The notes below the pieces were generated by a model. The model was not told where the DNA came from, searched no databases, and saw only the letters and a list, made by a program, of their open reading frames with translations. From Paragordius varius (Eukaryota > Nematomorpha), in contig OZ176051.1 of assembly GCA_964247055.1 (NCBI GenBank), positions 14,942,001-15,006,000 of the forward strand: a stretch of DNA of 64,000 nucleotides, in the 5' to 3' direction. This document shows, one piece after another, positions 36,925 to 48,710 of the stretch; positions within the stretch are counted from its first letter, which is position 1; each line of letters starts with the position of its first letter. A program made the translations under genes and the position numbers.

Positions 36925-38600
36925 CGACTAAAAATTATCACTACTTTTTTTAGCTTGAATCGTTTTCTTTCTATGTGTAGCATCGACCATGTATCATGCT
37001 CTCAGAGTACATTAAAATTTATGCAATATAAATACAAACTAACACATAATTTTATAAATTACAATAATACTTTTTAAACACCTGGATTCGCATCAAAATT
37101 TAATATAATTTGTAAAATGAATTTATAATTTATCTTTTAGTGTTATTTGGCTGCATATTTCATGACATGTCAATACAGAATACTGAGCACTTAAAAATAA
37201 CCTTAATTTTCGATTGGCCAACAAAGTCCTAATGTTTGGCAAAAACAGTCGAGCGTTGGATGTTGCGAAAAACAAAAAATAGCAATGGGTTTATGACAAA
37301 GGCATGTGGGAAATAAAAATTTGCGCAATGACTATTAATCGTTAATAAAACATGTCTCTAATTAAAACATTTCCAATTTTTATTTGAAATGTTCGAGACT
37401 GAATTTTAAATGGTATACTAAGTTATAAACTTTAACTAATTAATGATACCATTATGTAAAAAATTGAATATTAAAGTATAAAAATATGATATTATGCAAA
37501 CAAAACTTCCAAAAGACAACCATACTTTTTGAAACTTTAAATTTTAAATTATTTTACTATAATTGTAAAATATTTATCAATATGCATCTCTACTTCACCC
37601 TTTGAAATTTAAAACAATGAGTTATAATTTAAGAAACGGTTTTTTGACATACAAAAATATTTGTCTTTATATTTTTTACGTTGTGGCCATATATAAATTT
37701 CAATCATAATTCCCTGGCAGTCTTCATTATTTGTAAGCATACATTGGCCTCCCTTCTGGCTTAATAACTGGTAAACTATTCGCTCAGACACATAAAACCG
37801 CTCTCTTGCCCTAAATCGAACATTAAACATCAAACATTTTAGATTCAATGAACATTAGAATCCCCTTTATCTCTCACAAAAATAACTTGTGAATCTCTGA
37901 CCAACAACGTAAAATTGATATTTTTTAAATACTTAATAAGGTTACCCAATTTAAATACTGCTTCTCCATTAATAATTAGATTATAAGGTTTACATTGACT
38001 ACTTCGAAGCCCTTTAAATTACATTTTTTTTCAACAATAAAACATTTTGACTCAAAGGTTAATTCTTTATATAGCATTTGCTTATTATATTGACAAATAT
38101 GGTTAAAACGGTTTATTATTCCCTCGTGTCATATTTTCTAACTTTAAAGTTTTAAAAAAGTAGACTAAAATCAAATCTTTTTTTTATAAAGATTTATATA
38201 TTTTAGGTCGATGTTATTTATTAGTGTCGATTTTCGAAATGATTTAAATTCCATTTTATATATGCTATTTGATTTGTAACAGCGCTGGCTCTAAAACAAG
38301 CTTATTTGAATTAGAATATTTAGGCGTTAATTTTAGTGTTTCTGAGAAAGTTTGTTATATAAAAGCTGTTTAATGCTTTAAAAAAAGTAATAAATTATTA
38401 ATAACTTTTTTCGGCGAATTCATAATGTTTTAAACGATATATGCTTAGATATAATGAATGTCTAATAAAAATAGATATTATTTTATTTTATACTAACAAA
38501 TTTTGTGTCATTGGCGATGAGAGAGATTGATTAAGATATTTTTACAAATTGGCACATTAGCCTGATATTTTTGATAATGAGCAAATTGCTTTAAATATAT
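36925..38600. other. Mostly gene-free AT-rich DNA upstream of the GPCR
   Basis: Apart from the uncertain frame at 37,609-37,848, nothing could be supported. Confidence 0.5.
37609..37848 (-). CDS. Unrecognised open frame, possible exon
   Basis: An open frame of 79 codons starting at TTG, with four cysteines and motifs SERIVYQLLSQKGGQCML and NEDCQGIMIEIYIWPQRKK. It is richer in G and C than its surroundings. An AG acceptor (CGATTTAG) precedes GCAAGAGAGC and a GTAAAA donor follows PQR, so about 40 codons could be a true exon. No homologue is recognised. Confidence 0.25.
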   Translation of the reverse strand: MNLKCLMFNVRFRARERFYVSERIVYQLLSQKGGQCMLTNNEDCQGIMIEIYIWPQRKKYKDKYFCMSKNRFLNYNSLF

Positions 38601-38611
38601 CCACAAATATT

Positions 38612-39864
38612 ATGGTTGTCAAGTCATATTCATTTTATCATAATAGTTCTTGTTTGGAGACACAAGGTTTAGTTATAAAGTGTACTAACGAAATTCCTTC
38701 CTGGCAATTGGAAATGCGAATTTCCGAATTCGATACTCATTTACAAGTAGTAATTTGGCCGATCCTCTCCATAGTCGGCATCTTGGGCAACGCTTTAGGC
38801 CTCATAATATTGCGACAAATAAGAAGACTTATGGCTTTTCCAGCTAGTCAGGCGTATTATTATTATTTATCAAGTCTGATTTGGATTAATTTTTGGAATT
38901 CCATCCTGAGTGTCGTGCATGAAATGCGTCCGATATGGATGAAAACTCAGGGTTCTCCATTTGTTGCTAATCCTTACCTTCTTAAAAGCGTTTATGTAGC
39001 AGTAATGTTATCTAATGGCTTGGAAGTTGGAGGAACAATAGTTTTAGCATTCATGTTAAGGGACCAATATATCTCTTTGGTCCATCCTTTACAACAATAC
39101 AAACAATACTGTGCAAAATATGGGGTACTTAAGCTCTCTATTCCATGGATGAGTTGTGTAATAGCTATCGCCTTTTCATTTACTACCCTTTTTTGGTATA
39201 ACGTAGAAAAATGTTGGAAATCTGATTACCCATTATTAAATGTTACGCAAGACAATCACTTTTAAATTTAACACTCGATTTGAAAGAAAGCATACCAAGT
39301 GAAAAGGTATATTACTTTGATCGAGAAATATTTGTGCTGCATTGGGTAGCTTATTATGATATAATTCGTATGACCCTTTTCTCCATTGTTCCCGCCTTTA
39401 TAATCCTCTTTTATGGCATAAAACTAACGTATCTGATAGGGTTGGTGCGACAGGACTCAAATACTCGTAAAAAATATCTTGGATTAAACTTTAAGTTTAA
39501 AGCAATGGAAACTTTACAAATTTATACTATAAATTTGAATGAATCTGTTAGAAAAAACCAAGCCAGTCAAAATAGCTTAACTAAAGAAGCGAGTAGATTA
39601 TCAACACTTAATAAAAACGATGTATTGCCAGCACAGCCATTAATTTTCATTAAAAAAGATTTATCAAACCTTATCTTCTTTATATCCTATTTCATCTGTC
39701 AATTGCCAAATGTAATAATGATAACAGCTCACGAACAAATACAAAATCCGACACTAATTTTGGTTTCGGGCACGTCTGTTCTTATGCTCCACACTATGAT
39801 AATATTTGTTTACATGTTTTGCGACAAAAATTTTCACAAATATTTCCCGCACTATAAACTTTGA
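38612..39864 (+). CDS. Rhodopsin-like (family A) GPCR, peptide-receptor type
   Basis: A probable plasma-membrane neuropeptide receptor, about 417 codons, ATG at 38,612. In order: an N-terminal ectodomain with an N-glycosylation site (NSSC); TM1 with the GN pair (GILGNALGLIIL); TM2 (YYYYLSSLIWINFW); TM3 ending in a DRY-like RDQYISLVHPL; TM4 (SIPWMSCVIAIAFSF); TM5 (MTLFSIVPAFIILFYGIKL); a roughly 90-residue third cytoplasmic loop; TM6 (LIFFISYFICQLPNVIMI); and TM7 with FVYMFCDKNFHKYF in place of NPxxY. It is nearest in pattern to insect FMRFamide-receptor-like proteins. The frame slips once in the second extracellular loop, one base short at the T4 run 39,260-39,263; otherwise it is continuous. 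There are no introns. A polyadenylation signal AATAAA is at 39,889-39,894. It is a single-exon gene with an error, or a recent pseudogene. Confidence 0.82.
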
Positions 39865-39899
39865 TATAAACTGAATTTAACAATCTTGAATAAAATAAT

Positions 39900-41135
39900 A
39901 AAAAGTTTCAAGTTCACCAAAATTTGATGTGATATTCTAGATACAAATTTCTCAAAAACACAAAATTTGAATTTTAAAAGGCATATTGTGCCATAATTAG
40001 ACGGTAAAATGTTTTGACATCACAGCTTATGATACTTGTAAGTAATACCTATATTTAATCGTGAAAACACCTAATTCTAAGATTCCAAATGGGTTATAAC
40101 CATTTTAATTACCATGGCTAAAGGTTGATAGCTCCATAAATTATATTACAAGTTTATTAGAAAATATTTGAATTATGATTATGCTAAAACTCATTTTTAT
40201 AATTCTAATCTGAGTGAATTATAAATCAGTTCCTATTTCTAGTGAGTAATAACGTTACACACTGACTCAATATACAAATATTTTATTCGTATTAACTGGA
40301 ATTATCGATTCGGAATTATAAATATTAGGATATAATCTGAATAATTATAAATTACCATTTCCATCCTTTATAAATTATTGGACCTAGTTTTTCAAAACGC
40401 TAAAACAATTACTAATCATCATGCAAATAAAATTGAAATTTACGGACAAAACGTAAAAATTTGAAACAAATATTTTTTGTTAACTCAACTTAATTTTTAA
40501 AATTGATTCTTCCCTCCTAAACTCTAACAATATCAAATGAGACAATTAAATAAGAATTCTATTTTTTGTTAGCACGTAAAGCAATTAGTATTTTAAAAAA
40601 ACAATTTTAAAGTATAGCTCTGTCTGTATATTTATGCATTCAATCCGTAAAATTTCAATTTCTACTGTAATATTGTTATTAAAAAAGGAATTTAAATTAT
40701 ATGGAAAAATGGTAAAATATAAAAATTATCTTTAAATCACAACCATAATCTTTTACTCCTTAGTATTTGACATATAAACTCCCTAATTATAATTCAAAAT
40801 GATATAACAGAATTTAATGATGAGTTATTTTAAAAATTATTGAAATTGTTTGATTGTTTTTTAAAAATTTATTGTACATTTTTATGTTTTGTCCGTATAA
40901 TTTTGATTTTTACTTTTTCTGCATAAAATAAAAGAAATAATATTTGTCTATAATTAAATTTTAATGAAAAAAATAAATATTACTTAAAAAGTTAAAGTTT
41001 TTTGTCTAGTATACAAAAAAGTTAATACACCCAATCAAAATGGCATTCTTGAAAAAATATAAAAATACATATCCTTATCTACAATAAACATAGGAAACAG
41101 AATGGCAAATCATAATTTCGTAACATAAAATGCAA
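39900..41135. other. Gene-free AT-rich stretch
   Basis: Nothing supportable was found. Confidence 0.5.
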
Positions 41136-41249
41136 TTAATTTTTTTAATTGATAAATGTAATGATAATTTAACTAAAAATTGGATAGCGAAGATTCAAGA
41201 TTTTGGCTTCAGGAGTTTCCAGTTGCTTTCAGAGTGCTTTCAGGAATAT

Positions 41250-41381
41250 TCAATGTAAGTCCTCGTTGATATGAAGGATTATGGTTTCATGTGAATCAGT
41301 AACATCGCTCTTACAATCAATCGTAACTATTTGGTACAATAAAAGTGATACGATACCAAAAATATTTTTCTTCACATACAT
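41250..41381 (-). CDS. Short secreted peptide, paralogue 1 (43 residues)
   Basis: The ATG at 41,381 opens MYVKKNIFGIVSLLLYQIVT, a basic start followed by a hydrophobic signal-peptide core. IDCKSDVTDS and an acidic tail (HINEDLH) follow, with the stop at 41,250. It aligns with the 57-residue peptide at 60,449-60,622 around the signal peptide and the shared IDC-x2-DV motif. A TATA-like box (TATAAAAAT, 41,435-41,427) lies about 50 bp upstream. The family is not recognised. It may have further exons or be decayed. Confidence 0.4.
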   Translation of the reverse strand: MYVKKNIFGIVSLLLYQIVTIDCKSDVTDSHETIILHINEDLH

Positions 41382-41426
41382 AGTCTAGTTTTCAAAAAAG
41401 ATTGTAAATTTAATCAAAAAAATATC

Positions 41427-41435
41427 ATTTTTATA
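41427..41435 (-). promoter_or_regulatory. TATA-like box for the 41.3-kb peptide gene
   Basis: TATAAAAAT on the minus strand, conserved in position with TATAAATAG at 60,700-60,708, in front of the paralogous peptide gene. The flanking bases are conserved too. Confidence 0.4.
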
Positions 41436-41443
41436 GGTTTTGT

Positions 41444-41641
41444 ATGGTATGTTTGACCGGCGTCTTAGTATATTCTACAATATGCGAAAATAGTAAATGT
41501 GTTCCAGGAAAACTAACTGCTTTGATAATATGGGTTACTGCCTTTAACGTCCTGACAAACAAAACTAGTTTAGTAAACTCTTCCTCAAAAGAGAAATTAT
41601 TGCATTTGCGAATATTTAAATGTCTTGGGATGTGTTTCTAA
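41444..41641 (+). other. Conserved block upstream of peptide gene 1, also open as a 65-codon plus-strand frame
   Basis: It shares clear homology with 60,715-60,933. In the plus frame both read MVC…IC-x-N-x-KC-x-PGKLT, which could be a cysteine-bearing small protein or exon. The same DNA is upstream of the minus-strand peptide gene and could simply be conserved promoter. The sequence alone does not decide between these. Confidence 0.35.
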
Positions 41642-41944
41642 AATATAGTTTCAGGGCTTATTTCCTTTTAAGGGCACATCTTCTATTTTAAATAATAAAT
41701 ACAATAAACTGCCTACTATTTATTACATAACTATATTATTACATACTTATTATATTTGTGACGAAGTAGTGATTGCGTTAGATGCCTTATGACCTAATCG
41801 AAAATGTAAATTTTATAAAACAATTACATTCGTAATCAGTGACAAGTAATATCAAAATTTTGCTTATTGCCTTTTGAGGAAACATGTATTTAATTGAAAC
41901 TATCAGTAATAATTATGTTATATAATAACAAAAAATTTTGACTT

Positions 41945-43840
41945 TTTTTTAAATACCATTCTTATAAATTCAAAATTTATTTTATAAAATATTCTAAAAT
42001 TTTTTATTTTTAGGATATATCGAAAATTTTTTGAATCCGATTTAACATTAAACTCGAAATTTTCGAAATTAACAGTTTAAGATATATAGCCATGTTATAT
42101 ATTATTCGGAAGAGCGCAAAAAACTGTTCTTATGTTAGTTAGTCATTAAACTATCTGATGTAATTTATTTATGTATATTGGTCAAAATTTTCCATTTAAT
42201 AAGTCAAAAATCTTTACAGGCAAACTAAATTGAAAATCATAAATTATTTTATATAATTATTAGAATCTTATTATAAATTTGTAAAAATAATCTTTGGAAA
42301 AGCTTTTAGTTTGTTTTATTAATTAATTATTATCAAAATTATCCTAGTGGATACTAAAATGTATAGTTATAACTTTGAATTTATATAATGGTTATAAAAG
42401 AAGAATATCTTAACCGGTATTTTTAGTCTTTAAAATTTAGAAATAATAAACTCTCTAAAGAAAATTAATTTATGTTTAGGCTGCTTTGAATGGCATAAAA
42501 GCAATAAATAATTTTAATCCAAAAACTTTCATGTGTTACCTTTTTTTGGACGTTCATTGCCATTTAGACAAAGTCCAGCTATTTTCATCCATTAGTTTAT
42601 AAAATAAATTAATTATGAAAAATGTTCTCGCTACGCGCGTTTGTCCCTTCCTGTGTCCAATATTAAGTATCGATGTAAAACATATAGGTATGCATTTGAA
42701 GCTTTTACTCTTTCGATTGATATATTATAAATGTACATTTGTTGTATATTTTTAAAGAAACACATTTTTTGAGCGCAATTTTTAAAGAAACACATTTTTT
42801 GAGCGCATAATCAAAAAAATTAATATTATAATTTTTATTTCAGATTTTCTGTAAAAATGATAATAAATATTATAAAATTTCAAAAACTCGAGTGGCAGAA
42901 AAAATTGTTGTTTAGTGAATTAATCACATGTTAAATAACAATTTGTGTTAAAATCAATAACGAATAAAATAATATTATATCAAGAATATAGAAAAATAAA
43001 TTGATATTAATAAATAACTAGGTAGCCATTATTGAATTATATGAATTAAATGATCATACCATGAATAGTCCAATGCATAAGAATTGCTTGCTGTTTTTGT
43101 TAAATTCCATATATAATTTTTATAAAAGCGCTCAAAATACAAAAATCAAAGTTGTTATATATTTATTATTTTATGAAGGCTAAGTAATTGGCGCTTTAAA
43201 GTGAGACATAAGCTAAAGTATTCATATATAGTAGTTGTGTTTTATTTTTACGTTTTATCCGTATTAAATTTTAACTTTAAAACTAAAGGAATTGTGGAAA
43301 CTCATGATTAAAAATAATGAACCTATTTATTCGTGCTTGTTTTAAATGGCATTTAAACCCCATCTGATATTCTTTAATAAACGGAATAATTCGCTACTTA
43401 TCAAACATAATAAGGAAGTCTTTTAACGAATATAAACTACAATGGACGTTTTTATAATAATCCCTCCCTATTTTAACATTTCAAATAAAAGCGCCTATAA
43501 GTAATTAGGTTATGCGGATTATTATAATGTATCACCAAATTTTTTATGTTAATGAGCTTTTCTTTGCTAACTCCCTAACAAAATTTTTGCATGTTGCGTA
43601 TTAATTAGAGTGGATACCAGGAGAAAGGCGATTGGCCCTCTCAAAGCTAAATGGCTTATTTTTGTGGCATTTTTTGAGGGACACTTAGCTGAACAACTTG
43701 GTCTAGTCTAATCCATCAAGATTGACGACAAATCTTATACAGGTTTTGAATTCAAACACTTTCCTTGAAGTTTTGTGGGCTATTTTTAACCAAATTTGTG
43801 CTTGTTTAGTACCGTTTAATCAAATAAATTTATTATAGAA
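41945..43840. other. Gene-free AT-rich stretch
   Basis: The only structure seen is a perfect tandem duplication of a roughly 29-bp unit containing AAAGAAACACATTTTTTGAG at about 42,752-42,808. Confidence 0.5.
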
Positions 43841-43844
43841 ATGG

Positions 43845-44800
43845 AAAATGGTGGCTTTGTGATCTGTTTCCGGAAAACCGGTAGATCCATTCAAATATAA
43901 TGGAAAAAATACAATCGTTAATGAATGCCCCGACATTCTTGTCCTTTTTTTGAGTTAGGTCCCCAGTTCGGGCCCACCCAGTGTAAAAAAGGCTTTTTTG
44001 ACAACACAAGTCCACAAAAATCGTGTCTTTGAGACAATTTTCCCGAAAACGTGTTGGACCATTCGATTTTAAATATGATTTTTTTTACTTATTTTCGATT
44101 GCGCCGATAGTCGGCTGGCTTTTTTAATTTAAGCCTCTTTTTACCCGCCCCCTGTAAAATGCCATTTTTCAAAGATCAAGTCCATAAAAATAATTTTTTG
44201 AATCTAATTTTCGCCAAAGTATAAGACGGTAAAAATATAAGCATTCTAGGTATTTCATGTTAAAAGGCAAATATTTTAGCAAAACGTTTAATAGCTGCTT
44301 AAAATATTACCCGTAACAAGGCACAAATTTATATCGTGTTTTTAAAATTAGCCGTTAATTAGGCCCTTCACACCCTGAAAAATGCGCCAGCATAGAATAA
44401 TTTTTTAATTTTGAGGCAATTTTTCTATAAACTAATGAAAAATTTAAATCAAGCGCTTTTTTTGTATCAGCCTCTAGGTAGGGAGCTACCCGCCTAAAAC
44501 TGCGCCAACATATCGAAATTGCATTGTTTAAGAGTTAATTTTCAGAAAACTCATCAAAACATATGAGTTTTATATGGGCTTGAAATATTACCCGTAAAAA
44601 GGCAATAATACAAGTGGAGCAGTTTTTTTTAATTAGCCATTAATTAGGCCCTTTACGCCTTAAAAATGCGCTTGAGCTATTATTTAATTTTGAAGCCATT
44701 CTTCCAAAAACTATCAAGAACATACGGAATGAATGATTCCAGGCAATCCCATATAAAGGCAAAACTTTTTTTCGAACGTTTTTTTTATATTGGCCTCTGG
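43845..44800. repeat. Unclassified interspersed repeat family, copy at 43.8 kb
   Basis: It starts around TGGCTTTGTGATCTGTTTCC then GGAAAACCGG. It shares long ordered blocks with 54,690-55,155, 55,157-55,545 and 58,895-59,700 (for example GTCTTTGAGACAATTTTCC, GTGTTGGACCATTCGATTT, ATTTTCGATTGCGCCGA). It contains internal repetition at about 285 bp (TTAGCCGTTAATTAGGCCC near 44,348; TTAGCCATTAATTAGGCCC near 44,634). It has no coding capacity that I can support, and its class is unknown. Confidence 0.75.
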
Positions 44801-44880
44801 AAAATAAAATATAAAAGACATTGCTTTCTTTTATGTTTTGTTAAATTTAAATCATATTTTAAGGCATTTGATTTTTATAT

Positions 44881-45128
44881 CAGGGGTATTCAACACAATG
44901 GTTTCGCAGGCCGCATTCGCAGCCATCAACAAATATTTTATTAAATTTTGTAGGTAAGACTCTAAAAACTAATAATTATTTTGCCAGTATATTGCCGAAA
45001 TTCGGTATAATTAATTCAGAAACAAATAAAATTTTACTTAGATTTTGCAAAATATTTAATTTAAAACTCGCAGGCTGAATAATAGTTTCGGAAGCCGCAT
45101 GCGGTCTGCCGGCCGCGTGTAACGCCTG
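44881..45128. mobile_element. hAT-type MITE, 248 bp
   Basis: The left end is CAGGGGTATTCAACACAATG and the right end read inward is CAGGCGTTACACGCGGCCGG. Both have GC-rich subterminal stretches with GGCCGCATTCG and GCCGCATGCGG. Flanks TTTATAT and TTTATAG may be a degraded target duplication. It has no transposase. The open frame across it is a by-product. Confidence 0.55.
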
Positions 45129-45129
45129 T

Positions 45130-48110
45130 TTATAGAATATATAGCAAAATGTGCGAATGCGATTTTGTTGTGAAAGGAATGAGCAAAAAAGTTCTAATAA
45201 CTTGTTACACCCAAATAAAACATTATAAGATTCGATCTCCATAAGATATAGATTTAACAATATATTTTAGGGTTCGGATTTTGTTAGAATATTCTTACAT
45301 ATTATAAAAAATATCCAAAGTTTTTATATTAAAAGCAAATAAGATATGATGATCAATTATCATAAAAATACACATTTTTTATTTGGATATTGAGAGGTAT
45401 CATTACCTTACGTCTACAATGTTTCCAAAACCTTATCTAAAATAGCTATCTATGGGAAAACCTTCTGTTTGGGTATTTATATATAGAATATCTGAATACA
45501 TCTGTAAATTAAAATAAGCTGATATTTCCAACACGGTCTATTAAAATATTTGACGCTAATACGGCTCATATTTATCAAATCTTACGGAAAATAGACGTAT
45601 AGTTGCGGGAAAGGGCTCGGATATCGGATTTATATTCAGAACGTATAAGTGAATTAAATTACTTAATTAATATAATAAATTACCAAGACACAGCATCTTC
45701 GAAATCTTAACTGTTGATGATATTGGCTTTATTCTTAGGGTATTACTTCCTTCTACTGCGTAACAATTATATGTTAATATTACTAACACTCCATTACCTT
45801 TTAAAGACAATTTTTACCGTTGATTATAGGTCAACGCGCGCATCAATTATTTTAAAAGCCATGTATCAGTAAAACTTTGGGAATTTCGTGCAAACACATT
45901 ATTTATTTACTCTTTCATCAAACGCTTTACGACCTGATATTTAAAGCCAATTAAAATATACTGGTCATATTCTACGATCTGATTCTCTAAAAACCAATCA
46001 TTCTTGGGTTAGTAGAGGGTAGCTGCAACGAGACCGCACTTAAAACTGGTGGCTCGATAGCATCAAATAAGTTACAAAACTTTCCCCAAATTCAAGCCTA
46101 AGATCTGAATTGGCAAACACCTATCTCTATAAGTGCTACTTCAAATTAGCTTCTAGCACAGATATGTTTTATTTATCAGAATGTTTTTTAAATACTTCTT
46201 TACAAAATTTGGATTAGTGTTTATTATTTTAGAAGCATAATGGGAACAATATAATGGATTAAATATTTCCATTCGATGCTAAAATAGAATTTTAAAAAGT
46301 TTTGTTTCCCTCAAATTTTTTTTCGATTAAATACAATTTATATATAAATTATAAATTTAAGAACGAAGTATTAAGGTGTATATCTTTAGCAGCATCAAAA
46401 TGATAAAAAGTTAAACAACGATATACCAAAGTGTTATGTACCGTCACAATAATTAAAATACGGTATTTGATGCACCCCAATATCGTATCTTTGAATATAG
46501 GAGATGATAAATACATATTCCCTTATAATTTTATTAATATAAACATTTATTTTGAAGACTAATATTAGGAATCTTCCTAATAAAATCAATTCATTATACC
46601 ACTGGAAAAAGTGTTTTATATGGACCATTTCAACCTTCTAAATTCCTTAATCACAAAAAACTTATTTAGTAAATGTCAGCAGTAGCAAAATTAAAAACAG
46701 AAATGCTGGTTAACAATTTGCACATCTTTATATATGCATTTTCCGAATCATTCCTTAAAAGCCAAGGTAGAAATTGAAAACTCCACCAAATTAATCCAAT
46801 TATCCAGTCTAACAAATTAAATATTTTTTATTTTTAAAATAGCCGATGAGCTTTTAAATTAGCCGAACGCTATGTAATATAAAATTACAAATCTCAAAAA
46901 TGTCATCGGTCCATCCATCATTGGTCGGAATAACATTGTAAAAAACTTTTGTCTGGAAAAAGGTCCACTCAAAAAATTACCCCTTTACAATATCAGCGAA
47001 ATTCAAACTGCTATTTATACGCTAAACATGTATTTTTATAAAGTTTCTTAAATTTTTCATCAACATTTTTTAGGGGAACAAAGAATATGCTAAGCAGGGC
47101 GCTGTTACGCAACGCTGTGATTTAGTCAACAATACATTAGTAATAAAATATTTTTGATACACTAGATACGATTTTTTGGTAAGTCTAAAGCTACGTTATT
47201 TTATAGTTAAGTATTACGCATAGATAGTGTGATCCTATTCATGATTTATGAGATGGGCTTTTTTACGGGAAAGAGCACTAAAATCTTTATTGAATATATT
47301 TGTCTTTTTTAGAAAATACCACTCTGCCTTTGCAAGGATATATTTAAAATAATATACACATGGTTACTATCTCGGACGAAAACTTTGCCTCTATACTGGG
47401 AATACCTAAAACCACTATTGCTTTGTCATAGCCTGATTTAAATTGTTTAAAACTGTTTGGGACTTGTTTATTTTCAAAAAAAATGGATTACGGGTCAGGA
47501 GCTAAATACGAGGCAGACTCAAAAATGTGCTTTGTAAAAAAATAAAAAATTCCTGAATTTATATGAATGATGGCAATTTTTATATACTTTATTTTATGGA
47601 CCCTTTTATTATTCATGGATTGGTATACGGTTTCCGGGATATAGTCTCCATAACAATTCATATTTATAATAAATAGACAGTAAATTTAATATTAATGACC
47701 GGGTAACCGAAATAATATTTTATATAAAACTATTTTTATTTTATGATTTCAATTATATATTTTTTAATAAAATGAAAATATAATATTAATAAAATGTGTA
47801 TAAATTTAATCAATAATAGATGCAATGCGTTGTTATACGTAAAAGTGACAAATATACTAAAATAGATGAATAAAAAGTATATTGATAAAATTATATTTAC
47901 GAAACTTTTTGTGTCACAGTGTTATTAAACTTATATATTATACTCCAATCATAGGGTCAACTTAATTAAATTAGTCACAAGATAACCCCATATAAACAAG
48001 GCATTCTGTAAAATTAAACTATTAAATTTTGGTTACTTGGTATGGGAAAATTATATAGTTTCTTTCTTTTTACTGAGTTATCAAAACGCGTGACAGAGTA
48101 GCTAGGATCC
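45130..48110. other. Gene-free AT-rich stretch
   Basis: No gene, RNA or repeat end could be supported. Short open frames here lack recognisable features. Confidence 0.5.
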
Positions 48111-48276
48111 ATCCAGTGGCGTACCGAGCATTTGCGGCACCCGGGGCAAAAAATTTTTATGGCGCCCCTCTCCCCTTTTTTTAAAAGCCAGTAAAACAAA
48201 TTAGTAAAAAAATACAAACGTTGTAACCTAACACCATAGATAAGACAGCACAGTCATATAAATTTAAAATCTATTA

Positions 48277-48605
48277 AATATACCATTTACAGTTCAAATT
48301 CACCCTTGAACAATTCAAATTAACCCTCGAAATTCACCCTAAAAATAAATTATGTGTTTTCGAACTAATATAACTCATTATTAATATGAAATATATGTTT
48401 ATGGTATAGTTTATTATTTTTACAGTATTATTTTAATTTAAAACAAAATTTTTATTCTTAAAAAATATATAAAATATAGGTAATTTTTAATCTTAATAAA
48501 CATATATTTTATTTGAGGGTGAATTTGAATTGTTCAAGGGTGAATTTGAATTAATCAAGGGTGAATTTGAATTAAAGGGTGAAATTGAATTGTAAATGGT
48601 ATATA
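48277..48605. mobile_element. Foldback MITE with inverted minisatellite arms, sister family
   Basis: The ends read ATATACCATTTACAGTTCAA and the inverted equivalent TTGTAAATGGTATATAT. The arms hold repeats of TTCAAATTCACCCTTGAACA (left) and AAGGGTGAATTTGAATT (right). The design and outer ends are as at 32,040-32,700, but the arm repeat sequence differs. Confidence 0.75.
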
Positions 48606-48710
48606 TATATTTATATGATACTAAATTTATTCAATGGTACTAATTAGGTGAATAAAAGAGTATATATTATAGGGATTATTACCTAAATTGCTGAAAAATC
48701 TCATGAAAAT

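Noticed and set aside
43833-44015. A 60-codon frame at the start of the 43.8-kb repeat
   Set aside because: It is not kept in the other copies of the repeat and shows no recognisable motif.
46434-46628. A hydrophobic 64-codon minus-strand frame considered as a later exon of the 53.8-kb GPCR
   Set aside because: There are no family-A motifs and no matching splice sites, and its composition is as expected of AT-rich DNA.
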